The notes under the pieces: generated by a model | What the model was told of the DNA's origin: nothing | Database searches by the model: none | Seen by the model: only the letters and a program-made list of their open reading frames with translations | Source of the DNA: Pteria penguin | Lineage: Eukaryota > Mollusca > Bivalvia > Pterioida > Pteriidae | NCBI GenBank assembly: GCA_035048485.1 | Contig: CM068581.1 | Coordinates: forward strand, 64,085,393-64,149,392 | Reading direction: 5' to 3' | Length of the DNA: 64,000 nt | Program-made: the position numbers and the translations under genes | Shown here: positions 36,387-48,700 of the stretch, piece after piece | Layout of the letters: every line of letters begins with the position of its first letter | Position numbering within the stretch: the first letter of the stretch is position 1

Positions 36387-39300
36387 CTATGATACATTGC
36401 TGTAAATGAAGCTTTGCTTTAAAAGTTTTGCTTTCAGAATGATAGATATAGTACATACTGGAGTTACAAGCCACGCCAACATGGAGAAGATGGAAAGAAA
36501 TACTATAATCATGATCAAGGTGACTGTCAATATATTATAGTCATCACCTGTGGAATGAAACGTTAGTTATATCACTTGAGCATATCATTTAACGTCAACA
36601 GCAAAAGCATAAAATGAGAGGCCAGATACATTGGTCTTACCATCTATGTACCAGTTAGATTTGCTTTCTACCAAATAAAAATTATTTTCATTTGGTTATT
36701 TAACCAAGGTTATACATTCATACATGTTTATACCATCAAGAATGAATTTATCGGTATCTTTAAGCGATTGGACTTAAAAGGGGTTCTTTGAAAATTCCAA
36801 TATGGTGTCTTTTTTGTTTCTAATCCTAACTACATGTTAGTCCTTCTCAAAACTCTACAAAGGAAACACAAACATAAGTTAAATGATATTCAGAGTATTT
36901 ATTTCATCCAATAAGGTATAAATGACGTTGCACATAAAATTTCTGAATGGATATTAGAGTGCCTTATCAATTTCAAGGAACTTTATTCAACCTGGTGATA
37001 TTTGATAAATGATTTCAAATCGTAATATATGTCTATAGTTTATTTTCACCTATTCCAATGTAATGGTATATTCTCCTGATAGATAATAATACTTACATGT
37101 GACTGCAAATGAGTCCTCACATACACTGACACTCGATCGCTGACAATTCAGTGTTGAGGGAACAGACGGACATCGTAAAGACAACATGGAACTAGCTGAA
37201 ATTTTCAAAGAAGTATAATGGATCTTAAAAAATCCTCTTTTTTATTCTACTGGAATCAAAGATTTGGTAGCATATAGTTTTGGCATGTCTGTCAGTCTGT
37301 TTGTCTGTGGCACAAAACCTTAACATTGTGTATAACTTTTCATTTGTAAGAGATAGAGCTTTCATATGCATATTTCTTGTGTTAAGACCTTTCCATCGGT
37401 ACCCTCGTTATCTTGACCGTGGCATTTGGCCTACATTTCACAAAACTTTAACATTGGGTACATCTTTAGAATGGTAAGTGATTTGGATTTCATATGAGTA
37501 TTCCTCATGAACTTTTTATTGGTACCAAACTTTTGACCTATTGCCCTTCCTGGAGTTTGACCTAGTTTTAAGATAACAGGTTACACTAAAACAGTTGCCG
37601 CCGGGGCATTGGTATATCCCAAATACAACTTATTTATTTGTTCATTTATTTTATTTCATTCTCTTTAATTTGAAATTGTATACTCACAAAATGAAATTAT
37701 CAAGAATATATTTTATTATTATTCTAGTTATAAAATTTATTTTTACGATATTTAACATCTGTGGGTAAATCTTTACGTAGTACATGTAGGAGTTATTAAC
37801 GCAGAATTTAGTTTCCCCAACCGCTCAACTAAACCCATTGATTTGAACGTAGCAAGTGACCACTCCAAGTCGACAATACAGTCATAGTCTTATCCGTATA
37901 TTTTACACTTCACAATATTGATACAATGTTACACCATTAAAGTCGCATATCTATAACTATAACTTATATTAGATCCCCTCCCGATTTCACTGCTGAATGT
38001 ATGTTACTTACTCAAAGGGAACATTTGTCTTGTATAACAAATACGAAGTCTTTCCCTATCATCGACTTCTTTTATACTTACAATTGAAGCGGATCCAAAA
38101 CTGACTATTCACAATGGAATCATAATTAAGAACTCGTATCGTAAGGTAATGATACCTCGATGTAAAGAATCCTTCAACAGGGTTAAAGTTTATGATATTT
38201 GATTTCGTCAACACCGCTTGTTCATAATAATTTCCAATAATGATAGTTTCAGACCCAAGTCTGACATCCACTACTCCGAGAGTGATGACGTCAGAGCATG
38301 ATGTGGTTTCTATGGAGCAGTTGTTAGGTGCGACACCTGTAGCGGCCGAACTGTCGTAAGGCTTGTACCAGAGGTCAGTGGATGTATCCTGTATACTAAT
38401 ATTGTCCGTCATGATTACGATGCCACTTTCTGAAAATTCGGAATTCATAAGAATTCTGTTATATAGAAGTATTTAAAACGATAAGTTATGTTTCATGTAT
38501 ATGAAATAAATTTTGTTATATATAAATATTTAGTTGTTATGTATTATAGTAATTTTATTTTCCTTTATCATCACCATTTGAGCCGGTGTGGCTTAGTGGA
38601 TGAGGTGCTCGCCACGTGATCTGGAGGTGCTGGGTTCGATTCACGCCCTGGGCACGCCGGAGTTCTGTCTTTCGCATGAAGCAGTAAAAATCGAGGTCCC
38701 GTGTCATGGTAGGCGTGGCACGTAAATGATCCCTCAATGCTTCGGAAGGGTCCATTGTGAAGGTTGAATTTTCAATGCAATGCATCAGGCAGATGCTGTC
38801 ACCATTTACGTGAAATAACCTTGGAGTGACGTAAAACAATAATCAATTAATCATCTATTAATGTGTATATAAGAGAAAAATTATATGCATGGTTTAATTA
38901 TTCATTAATTAATCTTTGTTTTAATCAAAAAGCAATCTAACAAAATAAGAGCAGCTGCCGACAAGTGTGATTTTTGGGAAGTATGAGCTTCCCCATTTTA
39001 AAACACACCCTATAAACATACCATTTAAACACTCATATACCATTGCTAATTGCGTTGTCTCATTTACATGCTCATTGATATTTTGACAATCTTCCAAACT
39101 AGATGTTTTTGTTCGTCTCATAGAAACTGGTTCACATTGATTTCGTCCAATGCATTTCTCGTGGTAGATGTACGATTCGCTGGAGTTATCCGTGTCTTTA
39201 TATGTCCCTACACAATCTACGTTTATTTCACAACAAGGACTTGTTGTATCATTATTGAACAATGGACAACTACTTGATACATTCCTGGCACTTGCAATTA

Positions 39301-40572
39301 CATTCGTAGGTAAAATTACTTTCCCAGGCTCACACCGAGAATCCATAACTTGACCGTAACATATCTGTTTGATACTGTCTTGACACATCACTAAAATTAT
39401 AGAAGAAAATTAGTTTTCGTGGAAATTGTTTTGTAACTCGGTGTTATACCATTGATATTGATGTTATGATTTCAAGTTCATAGATGATACATGCCAAAAG
39501 TGCCATGACTGGCAATAGTTCGGTTAGCTAAGGATGCGAGATTATTTGATATTTTTACATTAACATTTCATGGTTATCATTTAAAAACGAAAAGTAGAAA
39601 ATCTTGTGACCACAATTGCTACATTTGTTCTCAAAGCATATTCATATAATGAATTTCAAAATTTTGAAACCAGTGTCTTTGGTCTAATTCCAATTACCTT
39701 CTAATGGATAAACCATATTTATTGGTGTTTCAATAACATTTATTCACAAATACATTTATTGTCATTAAATCCCAAAGTGAGGGATTAACAAAAAGGGGTA
39801 AATGAAATATTATACCAAAGTGGTTGCATATCTAAAATAATTCCTTGAAAATCAATATTGATGGAATAATAAATTTATGCATGGATATTGCTTATAATAA
39901 ATTTAAAGGAATCGAATTTTCAACGAATTCAAGTCAATATCGAGTAATTGATAACACTTCATAAATTAGTAGATGTGTACGATATGGATAATTATTCTCC
40001 TGATATGAAATGCCTTGTATCCCTGTAAAGTCAAACGAAAAGTAGACAGCAATGAAAAATGAAAGTAATGTAATCGGTGTATAACAATAGTTCTTGTGAA
40101 ACAAATATTATCATTATCTTCTTTTATCCTTCACTAAATAATTGTCTTTTTTATCTAATAAACTAAATACGTATTAGTCCGATATTTTCTTCTGGTTTTA
40201 ATCTCCGTTCATCTAAACACAAACCGCCCTCATTATGTATATTTAACGTAATGTGATTATTACATGTGTATGATATTCACCATACACCACATGTGTTACA
40301 CATTAGCATCATATACACGTGTAATTTGGAATCCGTCGTTGTTTTTTCACAATTGTTCATCAATCGTCATTTAACATTACAAAATCCATTTGTTATTCTC
40401 AAGTTAACTTAAACAAATGAGAATTCTATTAAAACATGGCACCAATCGTAGACTACACATTACAAATCTACATTTATTAAATAATTCAAGAGCAATCCAA
40501 GCGAGATATTATTATATTTTCAAAGTTACCTGTCAGAAATAAAGAAGATAATATTATAATCTTTTCCTTCAT
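36387..40572 (-). CDS. SUEL/Gal_lectin-domain type I membrane protein
   Basis: Exons on the minus strand: 40530-40572, 39022-39390, 38082-38429, 37097-37195 and 36387-36547. They join to 339 residues; all four introns are GT-AG and phase 1, typical of extracellular module genes. Residues 1-14 (MKEKIIILSSLFLT) are a signal peptide core. Residues 25-136 match a SUEL/Gal_lectin domain: CxxG-type start, ICYGQVMDSRCEPGKVI, ASARNVSSSC, EKCIGRNQCEPV, and a closing MVYEC. Residues 138-253 form an unrecognised, Tyr/Ile-rich, beta-looking domain with several N-glycosylation sites. Residues 254-286 are a short segment with three Cys, and 292-314 a transmembrane helix. The last exon has an in-frame alternative acceptor (start at 36523), and the C-terminus may instead splice to 35938-36030. 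By family knowledge the lectin domain binds galactose or rhamnose; the ligand here is unknown. Confidence 0.75.
37255..37620 (+). repeat. Dispersed element with two internal units in lectin intron 3
   Basis: Blocks caaaaccttaacattgtgtataactttt and caaaactttaacattgggtacatcttt repeat about 120 bp apart, each followed by a tttcatatg-type block and a tattcct/atttctt block. It opens with gtctgtcagtctgtttgtctg and ends in gccgccggggcattggt. The form is like other bivalve non-autonomous elements and is non-coding. Confidence 0.5.
38581..38852 (+). mobile_element. tRNA-derived SINE, family A, in lectin intron 2
   Basis: It has a complete head (agccggtgtggcttagtgg, B-box-like gggttcgattc), the family body, and the cttggagtgacgtaaaacaat end with an attaatc tail. 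It is antisense to the lectin gene. The minus-strand frame across it is not a gene. Confidence 0.92.
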
Positions 40573-40579
40573 TGTAATC

Positions 40580-41099
40580 ACCAGCATAAAATCAGTCACT
40601 CAGAAAATCTATACATTCTAAGTTGTGTAGATGCACCGACTTGACTCATGTATTACTATTGGTTATGTTTAACGATCGAACTTTATATTGGGAAGACATA
40701 TTTAAAACCCACATTGAACAGAATAATGGAATTCTGCGGTATTATGCAATATAATGCAACTAAAACCTTCAGTGATCTGTTTTTAATTGTACCTATCATT
40801 TTTCTTGTATGTACTTGTTTGTATTTTATTGCTTCAGGAAGTGTGATGTATATTTGTATAAAATGAAGGACAAAAGACATCTTACTCTGTGATGACATGC
40901 ATAGCAAAGTAAATAAATAAGTAAAAAAAAAGAAAATAAATAAATAAAGTGAAAGTAATGGTAAGAAAAATGTCGATGGTAATGCACATACGGTACAAAT
41001 TTCTTACTTCTTTCTCTTACAGTTTTGATCTTTTTTTTTTTTTTTTTTTTTTTTTAGGTAGGACACACCCACAGTTACATTTTCAGTCGTAGAAGGCTA
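40580..41099. other. Spacer upstream of the lectin-like gene
   Basis: Probable promoter region of the minus-strand lectin gene; no core promoter motif is convincing. A run of T lies at 41031-41055. Confidence 0.35.
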
Positions 41100-41335
41100 A
41101 TTGCTTGATTATTGTTTTACGTCACTCCACTATTATTTTAGGTATATAGTGACCGCATCTACCAATGCATTGCATAGACATTTCCATTTTTCAAGGTATC
41201 TAACTAAAGCAGTGATGGATTTTTTTCTTTCTTTTACCTTTTTTTTTTTTGGCTAAGTTTGTAATGATAAAGGGCATCGGTTTTCACTGTCTCACCCGAA
41301 AAACAGGATGCCGGTGTGCCGACATCCAAAGTCTC
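41100..41335 (-). mobile_element. tRNA-derived SINE, family A, degenerate
   Basis: On the plus strand it reads the complement of the family end: ttgattattgttttacgtcactccac, atagtgaccgcatct, tgcattgcata, aaagcagtgatggat, then after a T-rich insertion ggttttcactgtctcacccgaaa and atgccggtgtgcc. The tRNA head is missing or unrecognisable. Confidence 0.75.
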
Positions 41336-42775
41336 GAGCAACTCATCCAGTGAACGACACCATACCGATTTACTGTACGCCACTTGAACCCCAAAGTCGA
41401 CACTGTCATTGCAGAGCAATGGGATATCCCCTGTGGGGGGATTTTTTTTTAATCGCTCATACGATTGATGTAAATCTTTTCCTTACGTTTATAACATTGA
41501 TGCCCGGAATTGGAAAAGCTGATTAGTTGATTGAGAAGAAATAAAAATAAGACAGTTATTGAAACACGGATGCATCTTTTAACTATCTGTCTAAATAAAA
41601 AAACCCATGTGTTTGACTTAATTTTCATAAGTTTAAATCACATATATTAAAAAAGGTTTAATGCTATTCATATATCAAACTCCCTTCTGGAAAGCTAAAA
41701 TAAATCACCTTTTTCTTATGTCTACTTCGTTTATTCTCAGAGTGCGTATGATGATGAAATATGCAGGTTCTGACAGAATTGATACGTGCAGCTGCCGTAG
41801 TGACATTTGTTGCATACATAACCGACTTGTATGCACTTACGTTTTATCTTACTTTATCTCACATGGCGTCTTAAAATGAGACCATAAAGTCGGAGATATA
41901 ATTGTACAAATGTATCTCGTAATTGATACACAATTTGAAGTCTAAATCATTTTGTATTAAAGAAGTACTGTTATATATTACGTAAATATCATATCGTATT
42001 GTAAAACTTTTACACGTTTTGTGTTTCTATGTTTGCAGTTTATTGAACATGTTATTGTGAATGTGCTTAATGTTCCTTTTGTATGTGTTGCGAAGAACAA
42101 GCATTTTGTGTCTCAAGTCGCACATTAGTACCCTATTACTTACTATGTCAACTTCTCTCCTTTCCCGAGATTTTTTTCGGAACATCCCGGATTTTATCAT
42201 GAGAAGTAAAGTTTACAAAATACCTCCTTGCTATGTTGATCCTGGCGTGACGTTTAGAAATAATCAATCAATTATCGGTAGTGAAGAATTTGATTTTCTT
42301 TGATATATCACACTATCAAAAATGTTACAAGGTCATCTATCATTTGACATCAGTATAGTAGAGTTATGAAGATGAAACCTGAATTGTGTTGATGATTGTT
42401 CATTCAAATCAATGCTTGATACATAAAAGAAATGTTCACTTAAAGAACATCACACTAAGAATTCATTGTGCAGCAATGAAAATACTGATTAGGGACGGTG
42501 AAATCACAAATGCACTTGGTGTTGGTAGGGATCTTTATTTTTTAACTTTTGGTGATAAGTTATTAAAGTGAACAAAATATACTTTAACATGGTATGTTAT
42601 AAAAAAAATATCTAAATTTAATGGTTACAAACGCTTTCCACAGAAGTATTTATCTATATTTATTTCGGCTTGAACCATTTTCTGTTTTGTTGATATAACT
42701 GTGATACGCACCTGCTGCGTCATTACTACATACATGAACAGTTTAACTTCTACGGCAATCTTTGTTAGCGTAACA
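41336..42775. other. Spacer upstream of the SLC22 gene
   Basis: It probably holds the promoter and 5' untranslated region of the transporter. Short open frames (for example 42061-42303) show no domain and no splice link to the first coding exon. Confidence 0.35.
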
Positions 42776-45700
42776 ATGGACTACGATGACATCATTGAGC
42801 TCATTGGTGATTTTGGGACTTATCAAAAACGACTTTTGCTCATCGTTTTCTTTCCTGTTTTATTTAACGGATTAAGTACACCAATATCGAATTTTCTCGT
42901 GGGTGATGTTCGCCATAGGTGAGTTTTCAGTATATACATTCATAGTATGATATTCAAAGTATTTTTAAAAATTTACAGACTAAATCATTTGGCTATTTTT
43001 CTTTTTTAATTGGTTTTTTTTTTGGAGAATTATGTTTCGAAAAGTTGTTTAAAATTTCATCGCATAAACAGTAATAAATATATAAATATTTTTATAGACG
43101 TAAATTTATCGATAAGCACACATATTCTAGAAATTCTCTATTCTAAATTCTTAAGCTTTTATTTCTAGATGCAAGATTCCTGACTTGGATAATGATACTT
43201 TTGAAATACGAGATGACTTTCATCTTCGTATGATTAATGCCACAATTCCTCTAAATGAAGACGGTTCGTATAAACAGTGTGTAATGATAATGAATGGAAG
43301 CGAAGTTGAGTGTCAACAATGGGTATATGACAAAAGCGTGTTCGATTTGACAGTAATATCCCAGGTAAGAGAATTCAAATAGTGTCTATGAAAAAAAAAT
43401 CCAGAATGGAGATAAAAGAAAATGTATTTCAGTGAAATCTCGGACAAGTTAAATATTTGGATAAGGACACTAAAATCTTTATTTAATTTCAGTTTGACCT
43501 TGTTTGCAAGAACACTCTATTGAAGTCGCATGCGGTGATGACGTATTTCATGGGACATTGTTCGTCACCAATCATGATGAATGCCCTAGGTGATGTGTAA
43601 GTATATTCTTTATAGATATACGCCATATTACTATGTTAAACTCAGGAAGGCCATAGAAGCGATCCTTTTTGAGTGCCTTTTACGTCAGAAAGGTAAATCA
43701 GAGATAAGTCTTCGTGATTTAATATGTGCGAGCGTGCGAACATGTTTGTGTGCATAAGTAGTTGTGTGTAAGTGGGTTGCACGATTTGCGATGTGTCTTA
43801 CGTATTTGAAAATTCGTGCAATCTCAAAAGCTACTAATGCAGTGTGACACGAAGATATTCACCGTTACCAAGGTTGACATTCATAAAAACCTATACACCA
43901 AATGATGATCGGTTTTTGATACTAAAGCCATACTAACCATGAATGTGCAGAAGACAAAATGTGTTCATCTGCGCATACATGAGATGCTTGCGGAATAATA
44001 CTTTAAAGAAGGAGTTGTACAACATCAGGACAGTCGTTTAATGATACTTAGATCTAATCTCCACGAGAAAATGTACAAACTAAATAATGAAAAAATAAGT
44101 TTGACAATAATCGAAAATAGGATACAATAAGGTGAGATTCGCAATCACGCTTTCAGGTAGACTGGAAGTGAAAACGATAATTTAACTAGTGATATTTTTA
44201 AAACTCGTAAAACCTGAGCAAAATACACCATAAAGTTTGTGTATATATATGTTATCTCAAATGAAACAGGGGTCCCATATTCAGAACAACTCATAAGTTT
44301 TGTTTTCAGTCGAAGAAATGTAAAGAAGAATGTAAAAGTCTTTTGATAGTCAAAAGTGCCTTAAATTAATCCATATCTCAATAACTATCTCGTTAGAGTT
44401 ATTCCTCTTTCATCACAATATTTCAATTCATTTTGCCCATATATTTCAACCAAGAATTTGAAACAAATAGAGGCTTTCCTTTAAAAATAAATTTACGGTA
44501 CAATGAACATGCTATACATGTATGTATGTATTATGTATGTATGTATGTATGTACGTCCGTCCGTACGTATGTATGTATGTATGTATGTATGTATTTGTGT
44601 ATGTATGTATGTATGTATGTATGTATGTATGAATGTATGTATGTATGTATGTATGTATCTTTGTGGATGAGGTGTTTCGTTCATGACCAAGATGTTTGCA
44701 ATTGGGCTTTGACTCCCACCTCGGACAAACCAATGTCCTGTCTTTGGGATAAGACAGAGAAAGCTGGGTTCCTTATTATGAATGGTAAAAGATTCCTCAC
44801 TGCTTCGGTTGGGTCCGTTGCAAAGGTATCAATGCTCTATGCGTCTATACGATGCATCAAGCAGATTTATGTAAGATAATCGTGAAATGTCGTAACAAAT
44901 AATCAATCAATTAATGTATGTACATACGTTTGTATTGGAAATTATTATTATCATATGACGTAGAACTATGAGGTCACTTAGAAGTATGGTTACCATACGT
45001 ACCTCTTTAACATACAACCGCTTTGATCTAGATAGCACACATTACCCTGTCAAACAAAGCTAACAGTAAACAGGAATAGATCAACACATTTCTCATAGAT
45101 ATAATCACAATTATACCGTCTAAACTTAATTGGAAGTAGCATTACATTGGCAAACACAAGCATAAACTGACAAATATATATATTACTTCCCCTCGTGTAG
45201 GCAGTTATTTCTAGATATATATTATGTTACACAAACTCTTCAGCAGCGCTATTGTCTCGCAGATGTCTGATAATACGGCATGTCCTAGAGCAATCTGATT
45301 AAAACCATATCTTTATTCCGCTTCTCTATTTGTCCAATTGCCGATAAAGATCTGACGAAATCCCATATGGGGTTATGTTCTGATGAACTCTGATGACGTT
45401 TCGGTTCAAACCTATATTTCCCATAGCCAATCAATGACTTGGCTAGACACGTGCAAGTGACGCAATATGTAACAACAACTGTTCATTAACTACCTTGTAG
45501 GTCACGCACGCTGGGGATGTTATTTTCATTCCTTAGAATTTGTAGGCGATCCACGGACTGGCTGAAAATCAGAGTTCACCAGAACATGACCTCTTACAGG
45601 GTTTCGCCAGATCTTTATCCACAATGGGACAAATAGAGAAGCGGAATAAAGATATGGTTGTAATCAGATTGGTCTCAGAGGAATTACGTAGGGCATGGCG

Positions 45701-48700
45701 TCTTATATATTTCACCGATCCAATATTGCTCATGAAAAACGTTCTAGTATAGATGATTACATTCAACCAAAAATGAATTTGCGAAGATGATTGATCTAAA
45801 TATATAATGTAAATTACGAGGTCGATTACTAGGGTATGTAATTAAACGATAGATGTAAGAATATTGTGATACTGTAACTGAAATATTCAGAGAATGTATC
45901 ATTTATTATACTATAATTTTTATCATTAATATTATTATTCTAGTCTTATTTTATTGCTAAAAAGATTTTTCTAACTTTATCTTGTAGAATCGGCCGACGC
46001 CTTGTTGTCTGCATTGCAGTTACAGTTATATGCATTGTGAACATAGCCATGCCATTTTCTACCTCAGTGTACATGTTTGCCATTATACGCTTTTTTGATG
46101 GCTTTTTCGGAACAATTCTGTATTCATCAACATTTATAATAGGTTTGTTTTAAATAAATTGTATTAAGTCATGAATACAAATTAATTCTTATTTCTGTAT
46201 ATTTCTAACTATGGCGAAGAAGGTGAAAAACCTTCCTAAGAACGGTTATCATCACATATACACTGTATTCCCTGAAAGTCTAATATATATGAGAGGGGCA
46301 GGCGTGGTGTAGTGGTAAAGCGCTTGGCTTGCGGCGCCGACGATCCGGGTTCGATTCCCGGGTTGCGCCACTATGTTTAAGAGGTTGGTAACCTCCTGCT
46401 TCCATGTTGCGATATAACTGAAATATTGTTGAAAGCGACGTAAAACACCAATCAACCAACCAACCAACTATATATATGAGACATTTCATGCATTAAAAGC
46501 ATTCAAACTGTAAATGTATGCTGTCAAACCTTTGTTTGAATATCACTTATCACTTAAAGAAAAACTTCACTTCACGATTATAAACCTCTTATATATGGCG
46601 ACTGCATCTGCCTGATGCATCGCATAGAAATTTATACTTATGCAACGGATCCACCCGAAGCAGTGAAAGATCTTACTTGCCATGCCTAACATGATATGGA
46701 ACCTCGGTTTTTAAAGTACCTTTATACAAAGGTAGTTTTCATACAAAGGTATCTTTTGCAATAGGAAACTGGAATTTATAAAACGACCTTTAGAAACAGG
46801 TGAACTCTTAATCGAGGTGGGCGTTGCTTCAATATTAAATGAGTGTATCGAATCAAAACTATTGAATTTCAGTGTCTGCCCTTCAAAGTCAGTATTGTAT
46901 TACACCGGCATAATAGAAACAAGATCACAATTTTATATGAAGATCAAACTTTAGATTAATATCATGGTGAACATTTGGCAATAGCAATAACAGATATCCC
47001 AGAAACATTTAACACTAACGGATAACCCACTAGCAACCACCAGGATTCAAACAATTAGACACGAAAACTGCAGTGATATCCAGATCAGCTCATAATAATA
47101 AACGAAATGCGCATTACTCACTTCCGTGTTTGACCAAACCATCATGTAATGTTGTGAAATTCTCTTTTCAGGTGTGGAATTGATGGGCGTTTCAAAGAGA
47201 GTCATTGCGGGTACAGTAATTCTGTTGGTGTACTGCTTAGGGGAATATATCCTTGTCATTTTGGCTTACTTTATAAGGGACTGGCGATGGCTACAGCTGG
47301 TAGTAGCTGCCCCTATGGTCATTCCGCTGATCTACTGGTGGCAAGTATATTGTGTTTTGCAAAATAAATATTTTCAGAGACTATATTTTATGAATCATTG
47401 CAGTTTGCACGTACAATGGTCCATCACTTGATACATTTGTATCAGTTTTGTGCTATCTCCAGCAACAGACAAATGTTGCTGTCCGACTTGTATACTTCAA
47501 AGTCATGCCATATTCTTTATTCTTTTTATCATTTACTAAACCAATTTACTATTTGTCCGACCGTTTTTGTCGGAATATTTATTTCATTGTTTTGAAGTAT
47601 TGACGTCCTCTATGTATTTACTTTATTGTTTTGTTTTTTTTTTTTTGTTTTTTTTTTTTATTTTCATGAGATGAATTTTGTCAGTCATGTAACTGAGTTA
47701 AATCTCTTTCTTTCTATTTACTTTACAAAAGAGGAGACAGAAGAAATTTGATGAAGCTGTATGTCACAAATCACCAAGGACATGCAATAAAATATGATAA
47801 TGTAGTCAAATAAAAACAGAAAACGATATTACAAAAATATTCGATTTAGCGAACAAAGATCAATAGGTTTCTCAGACGAGAGGTCACTAAAATTTTCACA
47901 CGAATCGTTTTATGGAATAATGTGCTAGTATCAAAATATCTTGGGCAACATCAACATAAGTCAACCGTACGCTTTCCGTCTGTAAACGACCTCAGATTTG
48001 TAGAAGTACCGACTAACAGTCAGTGGAAACGAAGCTCAGGACCTTGTCTCTTCTGAAAAGAATTGGACAAGGTCTATCATAGAGTCTCAACTGCCCCATT
48101 AATTTATGTCCAATCACCAGTTTGAGCTTGAAAATATTTACATTTTTAATGTAAATCAGTTTAATTCTCTTCTTATTCGTAGTGAATGTCGATTGACCGC
48201 TTTAGCGTAGACCGGGGAGGGGTGTTTTCGTTGGGGTTCGGTGTTTTTAGTTTGTTCTTATTTTTAAGTGGAGTTCTTTTTGTTTTTGTATGTTTTTCCC
48301 ATGGAGTTGATTTTGTTGAGTCGTTGATACATGCTACTAACCTCCAGACTCTACTTTTGTATATTACAATTTGTAGGCCTAAAGTATTGCCGGACTCAGC
48401 TCGATGGCTTATTTCCAAGGGCCGAATAAGCGAAGCTATGGTAATTTTACGACGTGCTGCTAAAATAAACAAAAGATACTTACCTGAAGATAATATTACT
48501 TTTAAATCCCAAGAACACAGTGCCACCATCATAGAAAATATAAAGCAACTCGTGAAATCAAAGAAAGTATTAATGTTTTGGGCAATAACTTCTGCAAACT
48601 GGTATGTTTATATTTAGCATGTGTACGAAGACATTTTCAATAGACACATTTTAACGATATTGATTGAATATATTTTAATATTTCAGAAGTTACACTGTTA

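Noticed and set aside
38555..38839. 94-codon minus-strand frame.
   Set aside because: It lies entirely in a family A SINE read antisense; the same frame type appears in other copies.
42061..42303. 80-codon open frame upstream of the SLC22 gene as an extra exon or separate gene.
   Set aside because: No domain, no splice link in frame to the first SLC22 exon, and AT-rich composition.
44433..44879. 148-codon plus-strand frame with Tyr/Val/Cys/Met repeats.
   Set aside because: It covers a GTAT microsatellite and a decayed SINE inside an intron.
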